Below, in pieces: positions 17,920 to 26,683 of a stretch of DNA of 64,000 bases (its first letter is position 1; the number at the start of each line of letters is the position of its first letter). The notes under the pieces were generated by a model that ran no database searches, was not told where the DNA came from, and was given only the letters and a program-made list of their open reading frames with translations. This stretch comes from Bosea sp. OAE506. Its GTDB lineage: Bacteria; Pseudomonadota; Alphaproteobacteria; Rhizobiales; Beijerinckiaceae. The position numbers were made by a program, and so were the translations under genes. Location of the stretch: contig NZ_JBEPOB010000001.1 in assembly GCF_040546595.1 (NCBI RefSeq), positions 4,944,848 to 5,008,847 of the forward strand, given 5' to 3'.

Positions 17920-20244
17920 ATGGCGGGCGCGCTGAAGGATTGGTGGAACGCCAGACTGCGTCGTCCCGGCGAGGACTTCGATCAGCCCAGCTATGCGCTG
18001 CTGGTCAGCTCGCTGTTTTCCTCGCCCGCCTCGATCATTCCCGGCGGCGTCGCCGGCATCCTGACGCCCTTCCTGTGCTGGATCTCGACCGGCCTCGTCG
18101 TCTTCGAAGCCCTGACGATCCTCGTCGCACTCATCGTGCTGCTGCGGCTGGCGACCTTCGTTTCCTACCGGCGAACCGATCATTCGCGCGACGGCTATGA
18201 CGAGACGCGGCGTTGGGATCGCGACTATTTCCTCGGCGCGACTGCCTTCAGCGCCGTGCTCGGCTACAGCTGCTATGCGGCGCTCGCACAGACCGACGAT
18301 CCGGCCGCCCACATCACCTCGGTCTCGTCGACGATCGCGATCGCCTCTGGCTATGTCTCGCGCAACGCCGGCCGGCCCAAATTCGTCGCCGTTCAGCTGC
18401 TGACCTTCTGCGTGCCGATGGCCTTCGGCCTGATCCAGGCGCACAACCCCTACTACCAGTATATCGGCTACTTCGCCTTCCTCTATGTGGCGGCCAACAT
18501 CGCCATCACCAATTCGCTGCACCGCAATCTGCTGGCGCTGAGCGATGCGACCAAGCAGTCCAAGGCGCTGGCCTCCGCCCTGCACTCGCAGAACCTGACG
18601 CTGGACGCTGCGCTCAACACCATGATCCATGGGCTCGCGATGTTCGACCGCGACCTCAAGCTCGCCGTCAGCAACGCGCCCCATCTCGCGCTTTACGGCC
18701 TGCCGGAGACGCTCGCCCTGCCGGGCACGCCGATCACCGCGATCGCCCGCTTCCTGGTCGAGCGGCAGGTCGTCGCCGCCGGGCATCTGCGCGACCTCAA
18801 GGAGGCGCTGGCCGAGGTTCAGGCGACGCAGCAGACCACCAGCTGCGAAATCCAGACCCGGGCGGGGCGGGTCCTCGTCGTGACCTTCGCGCCCGCGGCC
18901 GAGGGCGGCGTGCTGATGTCGACCGAGGACGCGACCGAGCGCAAGGCGACCGAGGCCCGCATCGAGCAGATGGCCCGCTTCGACGAGCTCACCGGGCTGG
19001 CCAACCGCTTCGAGTACAACAGCAACATCTCGGAGGCCTTCGCGCGGCTCGACCGCACGGGCGAGCCCTTCGCGCTTCTCTATGTCGATCTCGACGGCTT
19101 CAAGCAGGTCAATGACAGCCTCGGCCACGACATCGGCGACCGCGTGCTGGTCGAGACGGCGGAGCGGCTGCGCGGCGCGATCCGCGGCAGCGATCTCCTG
19201 GCCCGCTTCGGCGGCGACGAGTTCCTGCTGATCCTGCCCGCCGCCAACCACCTCGTCGTCACCGCGATAGCCCAGCGTATGATCGACGCCATGACCAAGG
19301 CTTTCCGGCTGGACAACAAGACCGTCTATGTCACCGCCAGCATCGGCATCGCGATGGCGCCCGCCGACGGCGCGTCGCCTGCGGATCTGCTGCGTCACGC
19401 CGACACCGCGCTCTACAAGGCCAAGGCCGCCGGCCGCAACACGCTCATGTTCTTCGACCCGACGATGGCCGAGGAGATGACCGAGCGCCACGAGCTCGAG
19501 GTCGATCTGCGAAAGGCCTGCGAGGACGGCTCGCTCGAACTCTACTACCAGCCGATCATCGACCTGCGCACCGGCGAAGTGGTCTCGCGCGAGGCGCTGA
19601 TGCGCTGGCGCCACCCCACACGCGGCATGGTGCCCGCCGGTCAGTTCATCCCGGTGGCCGAGCAGTCGGGCCTGATCGCGACCATCGGCGACTGGGCGAT
19701 CCGGCAGGCCTGCAAGGATGCCGCGTCCTGGGAGAAGCATGTCGGTGTCTCGGTCAACATCTCGCCGCTGCAGTTCCGCGAGCCGCGGCGGATCGTCGAG
19801 ACGGTCAAGAATGCCCTGATCGCGTCCAATCTCAGCTCGCAGCGCCTGACGCTCGAGGTCACGGAATCGCTGCTGATCGAGGACAACAAGACGACGCTGG
19901 GCGTCATCGACGAGCTGCGGATGCTGGGCGTGACCTTCGCCCTCGACGATTTCGGCACGGGCTATTCCTCGCTCGGCTATCTCTCGACCTATCCCTTCGC
20001 CCAGGTGAAAATCGACCAGAGCTTCACCCGCACCGTTCATTCGAGCGAGGCTTCCAAGGCGATCATCGAGGCCGTCTGCCAGCTGGCGCGGCGCCTCTCC
20101 ATGAATGTCGTTGTCGAAGGGGTGGAGACGGAGCAGCAGCGCATCGCCGTGCAACTGCTCGGCGCGCAGCGGGCGCAGGGCTATTTCTTCGGCAAGCCGG
20201 CGCCGATGGCGAGCTTCGCCGAGAAGAGCCGCAACGTCGCCTAA
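17920..20244 (+). CDS. membrane-bound GGDEF-EAL cyclic-di-GMP enzyme
   Basis: Bifunctional c-di-GMP protein, 774 residues. Residues 25-200 hold about five hydrophobic helices, followed by a short coiled coil and a PAS-like domain (about 230-340). The GGDEF domain has an intact GGDEF motif (431-435) and an inhibitory-site RxxD (RGSD, 422-425) exactly five residues before it. The EAL domain keeps EAL (558-560), NISPLQF, EVTESLL, LDDFGTGYSSL, VKIDQ, VVEGVE and QGYFFGKP, so both cyclase and phosphodiesterase look catalytically complete. The start at 17920 is one of two close ATGs; the other (17915) is out of frame. Its position behind an RpfF-like gene suggests a signal-linked c-di-GMP switch (inference). 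Confidence 0.92.
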   Translation: MAGALKDWWNARLRRPGEDFDQPSYALLVSSLFSSPASIIPGGVAGILTPFLCWISTGLVVFEALTILVALIVLLRLATFVSYRRTDHSRDGYDETRRWDRDYFLGATAFSAVLGYSCYAALAQTDDPAAHITSVSSTIAIASGYVSRNAGRPKFVAVQLLTFCVPMAFGLIQAHNPYYQYIGYFAFLYVAANIAITNSLHRNLLALSDATKQSKALASALHSQNLTLDAALNTMIHGLAMFDRDLKLAVSNAPHLALYGLPETLALPGTPITAIARFLVERQVVAAGHLRDLKEALAEVQATQQTTSCEIQTRAGRVLVVTFAPAAEGGVLMSTEDATERKATEARIEQMARFDELTGLANRFEYNSNISEAFARLDRTGEPFALLYVDLDGFKQVNDSLGHDIGDRVLVETAERLRGAIRGSDLLARFGGDEFLLILPAANHLVVTAIAQRMIDAMTKAFRLDNKTVYVTASIGIAMAPADGASPADLLRHADTALYKAKAAGRNTLMFFDPTMAEEMTERHELEVDLRKACEDGSLELYYQPIIDLRTGEVVSREALMRWRHPTRGMVPAGQFIPVAEQSGLIATIGDWAIRQACKDAASWEKHVGVSVNISPLQFREPRRIVETVKNALIASNLSSQRLTLEVTESLLIEDNKTTLGVIDELRMLGVTFALDDFGTGYSSLGYLSTYPFAQVKIDQSFTRTVHSSEASKAIIEAVCQLARRLSMNVVVEGVETEQQRIAVQLLGAQRAQGYFFGKPAPMASFAEKSRNVA

Positions 20245-20428
20245 GCCGCCCTGCCCCGTGGCGTTTCGGCGCGGACGGGGCGCGAAACGGCGGATGCCGC
20301 CGTTGCGGTCTTGATTCCGCTCCACCGACACCGCATCAGCGAGAGGTGGAATCGCTCCGGACATCGGGAGACAGCATGATCCGAACTGAAGACGGCTCAT
20401 TTGCGCCCCTCGACAGGCAGGCGGCCGC

Positions 20429-21874
20429 TTGAGCGGGACCGCCTCCCCCACCCCGCCGGCGCCGCTGACGCCGGACCTCTGCGTCATCGGCGCCGGCACG
20501 GCCGGGCTGGCGGTCGCCACCGCCGCGGCCGCCTTCGGCGTGCCCGTCGTGCTGGTCGAGCGCGACCGGATGGGTGGAGAGACCGGCAGCAGCGCCATCG
20601 CCGCGCTCGCCAGTGCGGGCGCGCGCGCCCAGGCCATCCGCGACGCCGGACGCTTCGGCATCGTTGTGGCTGAGCCCGACATCCGCGACGCCGCCCTGCA
20701 TGACCATGTGCAGCGCGTCCTCGCGGCCCGCCAGCCGAACGTCTCGGCCGAGCGCCTGACCGCGCTGGGGGCCACCGTGATCTCCGGCGAGGCCCGCTTC
20801 GTCAGCCGCAGCACGGTCGCCGTCGGCGATCAGACGATCCGGGCGCGGCGCTTCGTCGTCGCCACCGGCGCACGGGCCATCACGCCCGACATTCCCGGCC
20901 TCGCCGACCTCCCGGTGCTGACAGAGGCGAGCCTCGCCAGCCTCACGCGCAGGCCGGAGAGCCTGATCGTCATCGGCGGCAGCCCGGCGGCTGCAGCCAT
21001 CGCGCAGGCGCTGGCGCGGCTGGGCAGCCGCGTCGCCCTGGTCGAGCCGGCAAGCCTGTTGCCCGGCGAGGACCCCGAGGCGGTCGCGATCCTGCGGCGC
21101 ACGCTGCTGCGCGAGGGCGTCGGCCTCCATGAGAACCGAGCGATCCGGCGCGCGGAGGCCGCCAAAGGGGGCTTGCGCCTGGTGCTGGACGGCGACAGCC
21201 AGGAATCGGAGACGGTCATCGACGCGGGGCAGGTCCTGATCGCCGGCCCGCACCTCCCCGCGATCGAGAAGCTCGATCTCGAACTCGCCGGCATTGCTTC
21301 AGGCCCCACGGGCATCCGCGTCGATCGCGGGCTGCGGAGCACAAACCGCCGCGTCTATGCGATTGGCGACTGCGCGGCCGGCGCGGCGGGTGGGCCGACC
21401 GCAGCTGAGGAGCAGGCGCGGCTCGTGCTGCGCAATGCGCTGTTCCGGCAGGGCGGCCGCTTCGACCCGGCGGCGATCCCGCGCGTCACGGCGACCCAGC
21501 CGCCCATCGCCCATGTCGGGCTGAGCGAGGCGGAGGCGCAGCGGCAGGGCGAGATCCGGGTCCTGCGGTGGCCCTATGCGGAGAGCGACGCCGCCCAGGC
21601 CGACCGGACGACGGAAGGCTTCGTGAAGATCCTGACCGACGCCAAGGGCAAGCTCCTCGGGGCGACCGTGGTGGGGCCGCAGGCGGGCGAGTTGATCGCG
21701 AGCTGGGGGCTGGCGCTTGCGGCCGGGCGGACCGTGCAGGACATGGCCGCGCTGCCGATGCCGCAGCCTTCCCTGGCGGAGGTGTCGAAGCGCGCGGCGA
21801 CCTCCTTCCTCACCCCGCTCGCCACCAAGCCCGGGCTGCGTCGCCTCATCGGCTGGCTGCGTCGGCTGGGCTAG
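20429..21874 (+). CDS. FAD-dependent pyridine nucleotide-disulfide oxidoreductase homologue without redox cysteines
   Basis: Flavoprotein of the dihydrolipoamide dehydrogenase / mercuric reductase fold, 481 residues from a TTG start. The FAD-binding VIGAGTAGLAVA, the NAD-binding VIGGSPAAAAIAQALARLG, the second FAD motif RVYAIGDCAAG and a C-terminal dimerisation domain are present. Two catalytic features are missing. The GGxCxNxGCxPSK disulfide segment reads GGETGSSAIAAL, with no cysteine. The C-terminal HPTxxE acid-base motif reads QPSLAE. It is therefore unlikely to reduce a disulfide or mercury. An electron-transfer or quinone reductase role is possible but unproven. The histidine kinase ATG lies 11 nt after its stop, suggesting an operon. 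Confidence 0.82.
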   Translation: MSGTASPTPPAPLTPDLCVIGAGTAGLAVATAAAAFGVPVVLVERDRMGGETGSSAIAALASAGARAQAIRDAGRFGIVVAEPDIRDAALHDHVQRVLAARQPNVSAERLTALGATVISGEARFVSRSTVAVGDQTIRARRFVVATGARAITPDIPGLADLPVLTEASLASLTRRPESLIVIGGSPAAAAIAQALARLGSRVALVEPASLLPGEDPEAVAILRRTLLREGVGLHENRAIRRAEAAKGGLRLVLDGDSQESETVIDAGQVLIAGPHLPAIEKLDLELAGIASGPTGIRVDRGLRSTNRRVYAIGDCAAGAAGGPTAAEEQARLVLRNALFRQGGRFDPAAIPRVTATQPPIAHVGLSEAEAQRQGEIRVLRWPYAESDAAQADRTTEGFVKILTDAKGKLLGATVVGPQAGELIASWGLALAAGRTVQDMAALPMPQPSLAEVSKRAATSFLTPLATKPGLRRLIGWLRRLG

Positions 21875-21885
21875 GATCGGCGGTG

Positions 21886-23343
21886 ATGCAGCCTCAACGA
21901 CCGGACAATGAGTCGCTTTCCGTCAGCCTGCCGCGCGGGCTGACGCGGCTCGGCCTGTCGGCCAAGCTGCTCGTGCTGACGGTGCTGTTCGTCATGCTGG
22001 CGGAGGTGCTGATCTATCTGCCGTCCGTCGCCAATTTCCGGCGCAACTGGCTGAACGACCGGCTGGCGGCGGCCCAGGTGGCGGTCCTCGTCCTCGAGGG
22101 CGCTCCCGAGGACGGGCTGCCCGAGGGCAGCGAGAACCGGCTGCTGACGGGTGTCGGCGCGCGCGCGATCGCGGCCCGCGTCGGCGGGGCGCGGCGTCTG
22201 CTCAGCCTCGATTCAATGCCGCCCGCCGCGGTTTCGCGCACCGTGGACCTGCGCAGCATGGGCTGGTTCGGTGCCATCGGCGAAGCGCTGGAAACGCTCA
22301 TCCTGCCGGCGCAGATGCCGATCCGCGTCATCGGCGGGGCGGTGGGTGGTGCCGATTTCGTCGAGATCGTCATCGACGAGGCGCCGCTGCGGCGGGCGAT
22401 GCTCAAGTTTTCCGTCAACCTGCTGCTGATCTCGCTGATCATCTCGGGGCTGACGGCGGTCGCCGTCTATGTCGCGCTGAACTGGATGATCGTCGGGCCG
22501 ATCCGCCAATTGGCGGCCAATGTCATGGAGTTCGAGATCGACCCTGAAAATCCGCACCGCATCATCGAGCCGACCCAGCGGGCCGACGAGATCGGCGAGG
22601 CGCAGCGCGCCCTGGCGCGGATGCAGATGACACTGGCGGGGGAACTTCGGACGAAGAAGCATCTCGCGGAGCTCGGGCTCGCCGTCAGCAAGATCAACCA
22701 CGACCTGCGCAACATGCTGGCCGCCGCGCAGCTGATGTCGGACCGCCTGACCGAGACCCGCGACACCAAGATCAAGCGCTTCGCACCGCGGCTGATCGCG
22801 ACGCTCGGCCGCGCCATCGATTTCTGCCAGGCGACGTTGGCCTATGGGCGCGCCGCCGAGGCGACGCCGGTGCTGCGGGAGGTCGCCCTGCGCCAGCTGG
22901 TGGCGGAACAGGCCGAGCTTCTCGGACTGGCCGAGGCGGCGCAGGTGAGCTTCAGCAACGAAGTTCCCGCCGAGCTGGTCGCCCCCTGCGATCCCGACCA
23001 GATGGCCCGCGTCCTGCTCAACCTGATGCGCAATTCGGTTCAGGCCCTCGCCCAGGCCGGCGCCGAACCGGGCGGACGGCCGCTGCTGGCGGTCCATGCG
23101 GCGCGCGACAACGGATCCGTCGTCCTGCGCGTCACCGACAATGGCCCCGGCGTGCCCGAGCGGGCTCGCGCCAACCTGTTCCAGGCCTTCCGCGGCTCGG
23201 TCACGCCTGGCGGCACCGGGCTCGGCCTCGCCATCGCCGCCGAGCTGGTGCGGCTGCATGGCGGCACGATCGCGCTGGAGCCCTCGGAGATCGGGGCGGT
23301 GTTCAAGGTGACGCTGCCGGCGCCGCGGATGGCGGCAGCCTGA
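21886..23343 (+). CDS. two-transmembrane sensor histidine kinase
   Basis: Membrane histidine kinase of 485 residues. Helix 1 at about 28-50 and helix 2 at about 180-205 flank a periplasmic domain of about 130 residues with no recognised family. A HAMP-like region (about 206-260) follows. The dimerisation/phosphoacceptor helix holds SKINHDLRNMLAA with the likely phospho-His at 272. The ATP-binding domain has N-box LLNLMRNSVQA, G1 VTDNGPGVP and G2 GTGLGLAIA. The frame extends upstream into the flavoprotein gene, but the ATG at 21886 starts immediately after it. No response regulator is adjacent; the partner may be elsewhere. Confidence 0.9.
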   Translation: MQPQRPDNESLSVSLPRGLTRLGLSAKLLVLTVLFVMLAEVLIYLPSVANFRRNWLNDRLAAAQVAVLVLEGAPEDGLPEGSENRLLTGVGARAIAARVGGARRLLSLDSMPPAAVSRTVDLRSMGWFGAIGEALETLILPAQMPIRVIGGAVGGADFVEIVIDEAPLRRAMLKFSVNLLLISLIISGLTAVAVYVALNWMIVGPIRQLAANVMEFEIDPENPHRIIEPTQRADEIGEAQRALARMQMTLAGELRTKKHLAELGLAVSKINHDLRNMLAAAQLMSDRLTETRDTKIKRFAPRLIATLGRAIDFCQATLAYGRAAEATPVLREVALRQLVAEQAELLGLAEAAQVSFSNEVPAELVAPCDPDQMARVLLNLMRNSVQALAQAGAEPGGRPLLAVHAARDNGSVVLRVTDNGPGVPERARANLFQAFRGSVTPGGTGLGLAIAAELVRLHGGTIALEPSEIGAVFKVTLPAPRMAAA

Positions 23344-23348
23344 GACGG

Positions 23349-23978
23349 CTACTGGCTCGCCCAGATGACGCGGGCCATGAAGGCGATCTCCGCCAGGGGC
23401 AGCACGCGGTCGCCATGCTCGGGATTGAGCGAGGCGAGCTCGACGGTCTTGGCGGTCTGCCGCTTGAGCTGCTTGGCCAGCACCTCGCCCTCGACGGTCT
23501 TGACGACGACGCGGTCGCCCCGGCGCACCGTCGCCGTCGGCGAGACGATGATGGTGTCGCCATCGCGATAGAGCGGCAGCATCGAATCGCCGGAAATCTC
23601 CAGCGCATAGGCCTTCTCATCGGCGACGCCGGGAAAGGCGACCTCCTCCCAGCCGGTACCGACGGGAAAGCCGCCATCGTCGAAGAAGCCGCCGGAACCC
23701 GCCTGGGCGAAGCCGATCAGCGGAATGGTGCGCGAGGGTCCCGCGCCGCGCCGCATCACGACGTTCATGAACTCGTCCAGCGAGGCCCCGGTCGCGGCCA
23801 GGATCTTCGCGATCGATTCGGTCGAGGGCCAGCGCTCGCGCCCGTCAGGCCCAATGCGCTTCGAGCGGTTGAAGGTCGTGGCGTCGAGCCCGGCCCTGCG
23901 CGCCAGGCCGGAGGCGGTGAAGCCATAGCGCTGGGCGAGAGAGTCGATCGCGCTCCAGATCTGGTCGTGGGAGAGCAC
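23349..23978 (-). CDS. S24/LexA-like self-cleaving transcriptional repressor
   Basis: A 209-residue helix-turn-helix plus S24 peptidase protein. The N-terminal DNA-binding part contains [19 protein letters not shown] (about 18-36). The C-terminal latent protease domain keeps the catalytic pair Ser132 (SGDSMLP) and Lys169 (VLAKQLKR), with a plausible Ala-Gly cleavage bond at 93-94 (AQAG). Such proteins repress their targets until self-cleavage or a conformational change. The GTG ending at 23978 is preferred over one three codons upstream because GAGG sits about 8 nt ahead of it and it gives the family-like start MLSHDQIW. It converges on the histidine kinase with a 5-nt gap. Targets are unknown. 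Confidence 0.88.
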   Translation of the reverse strand: MLSHDQIWSAIDSLAQRYGFTASGLARRAGLDATTFNRSKRIGPDGRERWPSTESIAKILAATGASLDEFMNVVMRRGAGPSRTIPLIGFAQAGSGGFFDDGGFPVGTGWEEVAFPGVADEKAYALEISGDSMLPLYRDGDTIIVSPTATVRRGDRVVVKTVEGEVLAKQLKRQTAKTVELASLNPEHGDRVLPLAEIAFMARVIWASQ

Positions 23979-24142
23979 CGCGCGCACCTCGCAGGGATGT
24001 TGCCTAGCCGGGGATGGAAATAGGAAATATCCCCTATCTCATGAGACATCAATCGGATTTCCGCTGCCTGTGGCGAGAAAAATTGGCGCGGCCCTGCGAC
24101 AGCCGCTAAGCCCTCCGCAGCCATCATCCGCCGAGGTCACCC

Positions 24143-24487
24143 GTGCCGCTCATCTACAAGATCTGCCCTGCCAGCCTGTGGCGCGAGGCCGAAGCCGCAG
24201 GCCGTTTCGACGGGGCGCCGATCGACCTCGCCGATGGCTTCATCCACTTCTCGACCGGCGGCCAGCTTCGGGAGACGACGACGAAGCATTTTGCCGGCCA
24301 GAGCGATCTGCTCCTGATCGCCGTGGAGGGCGACACGCTCGGCACGGCGCTGCGCTACGAGCCGTCGCGGGGCGGCGCCCTGTTCCCGCATCTCTATGCG
24401 CCGCTCGATCCGCGCGTCGTTCGCTGGGTGGCGCCCCTGGCCCAGGGCAGCGATGGCGGCCCCGTCATTCCGGAGGACATCGCGTGA
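24143..24487 (+). CDS. DUF952 family protein
   Basis: A 114-residue cytoplasmic protein of the DUF952 family, starting at a GTG preceded by GAGG. Typical segments are [42 protein letters not shown] and FPHLYAPLD. Family members are structurally related to ADP-ribosyltransferase-like folds, but their role is not established to my knowledge. Its TGA overlaps the GTG start of pyrD (GTGA), indicating translational coupling. DUF952 next to pyrD is a recurring arrangement in alphaproteobacteria. Confidence 0.88.
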   Translation: MPLIYKICPASLWREAEAAGRFDGAPIDLADGFIHFSTGGQLRETTTKHFAGQSDLLLIAVEGDTLGTALRYEPSRGGALFPHLYAPLDPRVVRWVAPLAQGSDGGPVIPEDIA

Positions 24488-25572
24488 TCGGCTCGCTCTT
24501 CAACCTCGCCCGCCCGCTGATCCACAAGATGGATGCCGAGACCGCGCATCGGCTGACGGTCGCGGCACTCGCCGCCGCGCCTTCGCTGCGGCCGGCCGCG
24601 GATGATCCGGCGCTGGCGACCGAGGCCTTCGGGCTGTCCTTCTCCAATCCGGTCGGTCTCGCGGCCGGCTTCGACAAGCACGCCGAGGCGGTGGACGGGG
24701 CGCTCGGCCTCGGCTTCGGCTTCGTCGAGGTCGGTGGCGTCACGCCCCTGCCCCAGCCCGGCAATCCCAAGCCGCGCGTCTTCCGGCTGGTCGAGGACGC
24801 CGCGGTGATCAACCGCTATGGCCTCAACAGCGACGGCATGGAGGCCGTGGCGCAGCGGCTGGCGGCCCGGCGGGCGCGGGGCGGCATCGTCGGCGTCAAT
24901 CTCGGTGCCAACAAGGACTCGGCCGATCGCGCGGCGGATTATGCGGTGCTGACCCGCCGGCTGGCGCCGCTGACCGACTTCGTCACCGTCAATGTCTCTT
25001 CCCCCAACACACCTGGCCTGCGCGACCTGCAGGCGGAGGCCGCGCTCGACGATCTGATCGCCCGGGCGATGGAGGCACGCGACGAGGCGGCGGCGGGCGG
25101 ACGACCGACGCCGATGCTGCTAAAGATCGCGCCCGATCTCACCCTGCCGGAACTCGACGGCATGATCGCCGTCGCACGCCGCCGCGGAATCGATGGGCTG
25201 ATCGTCTCCAACACCACCATCGCCCGGCCCCAGAGCCTGCGCAGCCCGTCGAAGGCGGAGGCCGGCGGTCTTTCGGGCAAGCCGCTCTTCACGGCCTCGA
25301 CGCGCCTGCTCGCCGAGGCCTTCCTGCGGGTCGAAAGGCAGTTCCCGCTCATCGGCGTCGGCGGCATCGACTCCGCAGAAACCGCCTTCGCCAAGATCCG
25401 CGCTGGGGCCGATCTCGTGCAGTTCTATTCCGCCATGGTTTTCCAGGGGCCGGGGCTGGTGAAGACGGTCAAGGCCGGGCTGGCCTTGGAGGTGCGCCGC
25501 GCGGGACTGCCGAAGCTCGCTGCCCTCGTCGGGCGCGACGCCGCCGCGATCGCGGCGGGCAAGGGCCTTTAA
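24484..25572 (+). CDS. pyrD: dihydroorotate dehydrogenase (quinone), class 2
   Basis: Oxidises dihydroorotate to orotate in pyrimidine synthesis and passes electrons to quinone at the inner membrane. The 362-residue protein has the class 2 N-terminal helical extension ([21 protein letters not shown]). The FMN/substrate barrel includes [45 protein letters not shown] and [23 protein letters not shown]. The catalytic Ser is in the [11 protein letters not shown] segment. It begins at a GTG overlapping the DUF952 stop. A GC-rich inverted repeat at 25595-25614 follows, but it lacks a T-run. Confidence 0.96.
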   Translation: MIGSLFNLARPLIHKMDAETAHRLTVAALAAAPSLRPAADDPALATEAFGLSFSNPVGLAAGFDKHAEAVDGALGLGFGFVEVGGVTPLPQPGNPKPRVFRLVEDAAVINRYGLNSDGMEAVAQRLAARRARGGIVGVNLGANKDSADRAADYAVLTRRLAPLTDFVTVNVSSPNTPGLRDLQAEAALDDLIARAMEARDEAAAGGRPTPMLLKIAPDLTLPELDGMIAVARRRGIDGLIVSNTTIARPQSLRSPSKAEAGGLSGKPLFTASTRLLAEAFLRVERQFPLIGVGGIDSAETAFAKIRAGADLVQFYSAMVFQGPGLVKTVKAGLALEVRRAGLPKLAALVGRDAAAIAAGKGL

Positions 25573-25717
25573 CGGCGCCTGCATTCACGATCCCGGCGGC
25601 AGCCTCTTGCCGCCGCCCCGTAGCTGGCCTATCGGGCCTTGAGCACCCTGCGACGAGAGATGCCTACCGCCGTCATCGCCGCCCCCGGGTGCGGCGAGAT
25701 AGCGAAAGGCGGGGGCC

Positions 25718-26683
25718 TTGCCGACATTCGACTGGAAGAGGCTTGCGGCGAGCGCATTCGCGCCCGCCCTGCTGATCGCGCTCATTCTCGGGGCCATGCT
25801 CTTTCACCAGCATGAGAGCGTCGAACGGGTCGCGGATCGCGACCGGGCCGCGCAGATGCGCCTTGTCGGCTCGCTGCTCGACGCCAACCTCGACCAGGCC
25901 GCCAAGTTCTCGCTCGCCCTGGCCGAAACCTTCGCGCGCAACCCGCAGATCCGCGAGGCGCTGGCGGCCGGCGACCGGCCCCGGCTGGAGGCCCTGTCGA
26001 AGGACGCCTACCAGTACCTCAGCCGTCAGGCGAGCGTGCAGATCTTCGGCTATCACTCGCCGGACCTACGCTACCTGCTGCGCATGCACCGGCCCGACCA
26101 GCATGGCGACGACATCTCCGGCTTCCGCGCCATGGTCGTCGCAGCCAACCGGCTGCGGCGCTCGCAGACCGGCGTCGAGATCGGCATCGCCGGCATCGGC
26201 ATCCGCGGCGTGGCTCCGATCGAGCAGGGCGGCGCGCTGCTCGGCAGCGTCGAGGCCGGGCTCGACATCCGCCCGATGCTTGAACTCGTGAAGACGGCGA
26301 CCAATACCGAGATCGCCGTGGTGGCCGCGACCTCGCTGAGTGGCGTCGCGCTCGACCCCAAGCTGGCCTCGGTCGGCGATCTCTCCATCATGGCGACGAC
26401 CAACGAGGCGCTGTTTGCGCGCTTCCTGCGCGCCGTGCCGACCCGGCCGGTGCGGGACGTGGAGATCTCCACGCGCCGCCTCGACGGCCAGAGCTATGGG
26501 GTGATGGTCCAGCCGCTGGTCGATTTTTCGGGTCGGCTGATCGGCATGGCCATCATGATGAAGGAGGAGCCTGGCTCGGACTGGCGACGCCTCATGACGG
26601 AGCTCTGGGTCATCGCACTCTGCGGCGGCATCATCGCCTTCGTCGGCTTCCTCGTGCTGGCGCGCCGGCGGCGGGAGGCGTGA
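25718..26683 (+). CDS. Cache-like periplasmic sensor protein without output domain
   Basis: A 321-residue protein with helix 1 (about 10-28), a periplasmic domain (about 30-290) and helix 2 (about 293-315) followed by a short RRRREA tail. The ligand-domain features (long initial helix with QAAKFSLALAETFARNPQI, FGYHSPDLRYLLRMHRPDQ, GISGF-like DISGFRAMV and GIGIRGVAPI) resemble the Cache-type domains of chemoreceptors. It has no HAMP, kinase or signalling domain. The start is a TTG at 25718 with AAGGCGGGG ahead; no in-frame ATG precedes helix 1. Its stop overlaps the start of the ion-channel gene (TGATG), so the pair is coupled and may form one sensing device. Domain assignment is by pattern only. 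Confidence 0.78.
   Translation: MPTFDWKRLAASAFAPALLIALILGAMLFHQHESVERVADRDRAAQMRLVGSLLDANLDQAAKFSLALAETFARNPQIREALAAGDRPRLEALSKDAYQYLSRQASVQIFGYHSPDLRYLLRMHRPDQHGDDISGFRAMVVAANRLRRSQTGVEIGIAGIGIRGVAPIEQGGALLGSVEAGLDIRPMLELVKTATNTEIAVVAATSLSGVALDPKLASVGDLSIMATTNEALFARFLRAVPTRPVRDVEISTRRLDGQSYGVMVQPLVDFSGRLIGMAIMMKEEPGSDWRRLMTELWVIALCGGIIAFVGFLVLARRRREA

Noticed and set aside
20376..20432. 18-codon frame ending at the flavoprotein TTG start, possible leader peptide
   Set aside because: No conserved or regulatory residues (no run of one amino acid, no terminator behind it), and no strong ribosome site.
17854..20814. 986-codon minus-strand open frame
   Set aside because: It is antisense to the GGDEF-EAL gene and shows no family resemblance; it arises from codon third-position GC bias.
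25595..25614. GGCGGCA/TGCCGCC inverted repeat after pyrD as a terminator
   Set aside because: There is no T-run after the stem and the stem is short; left as unproven.
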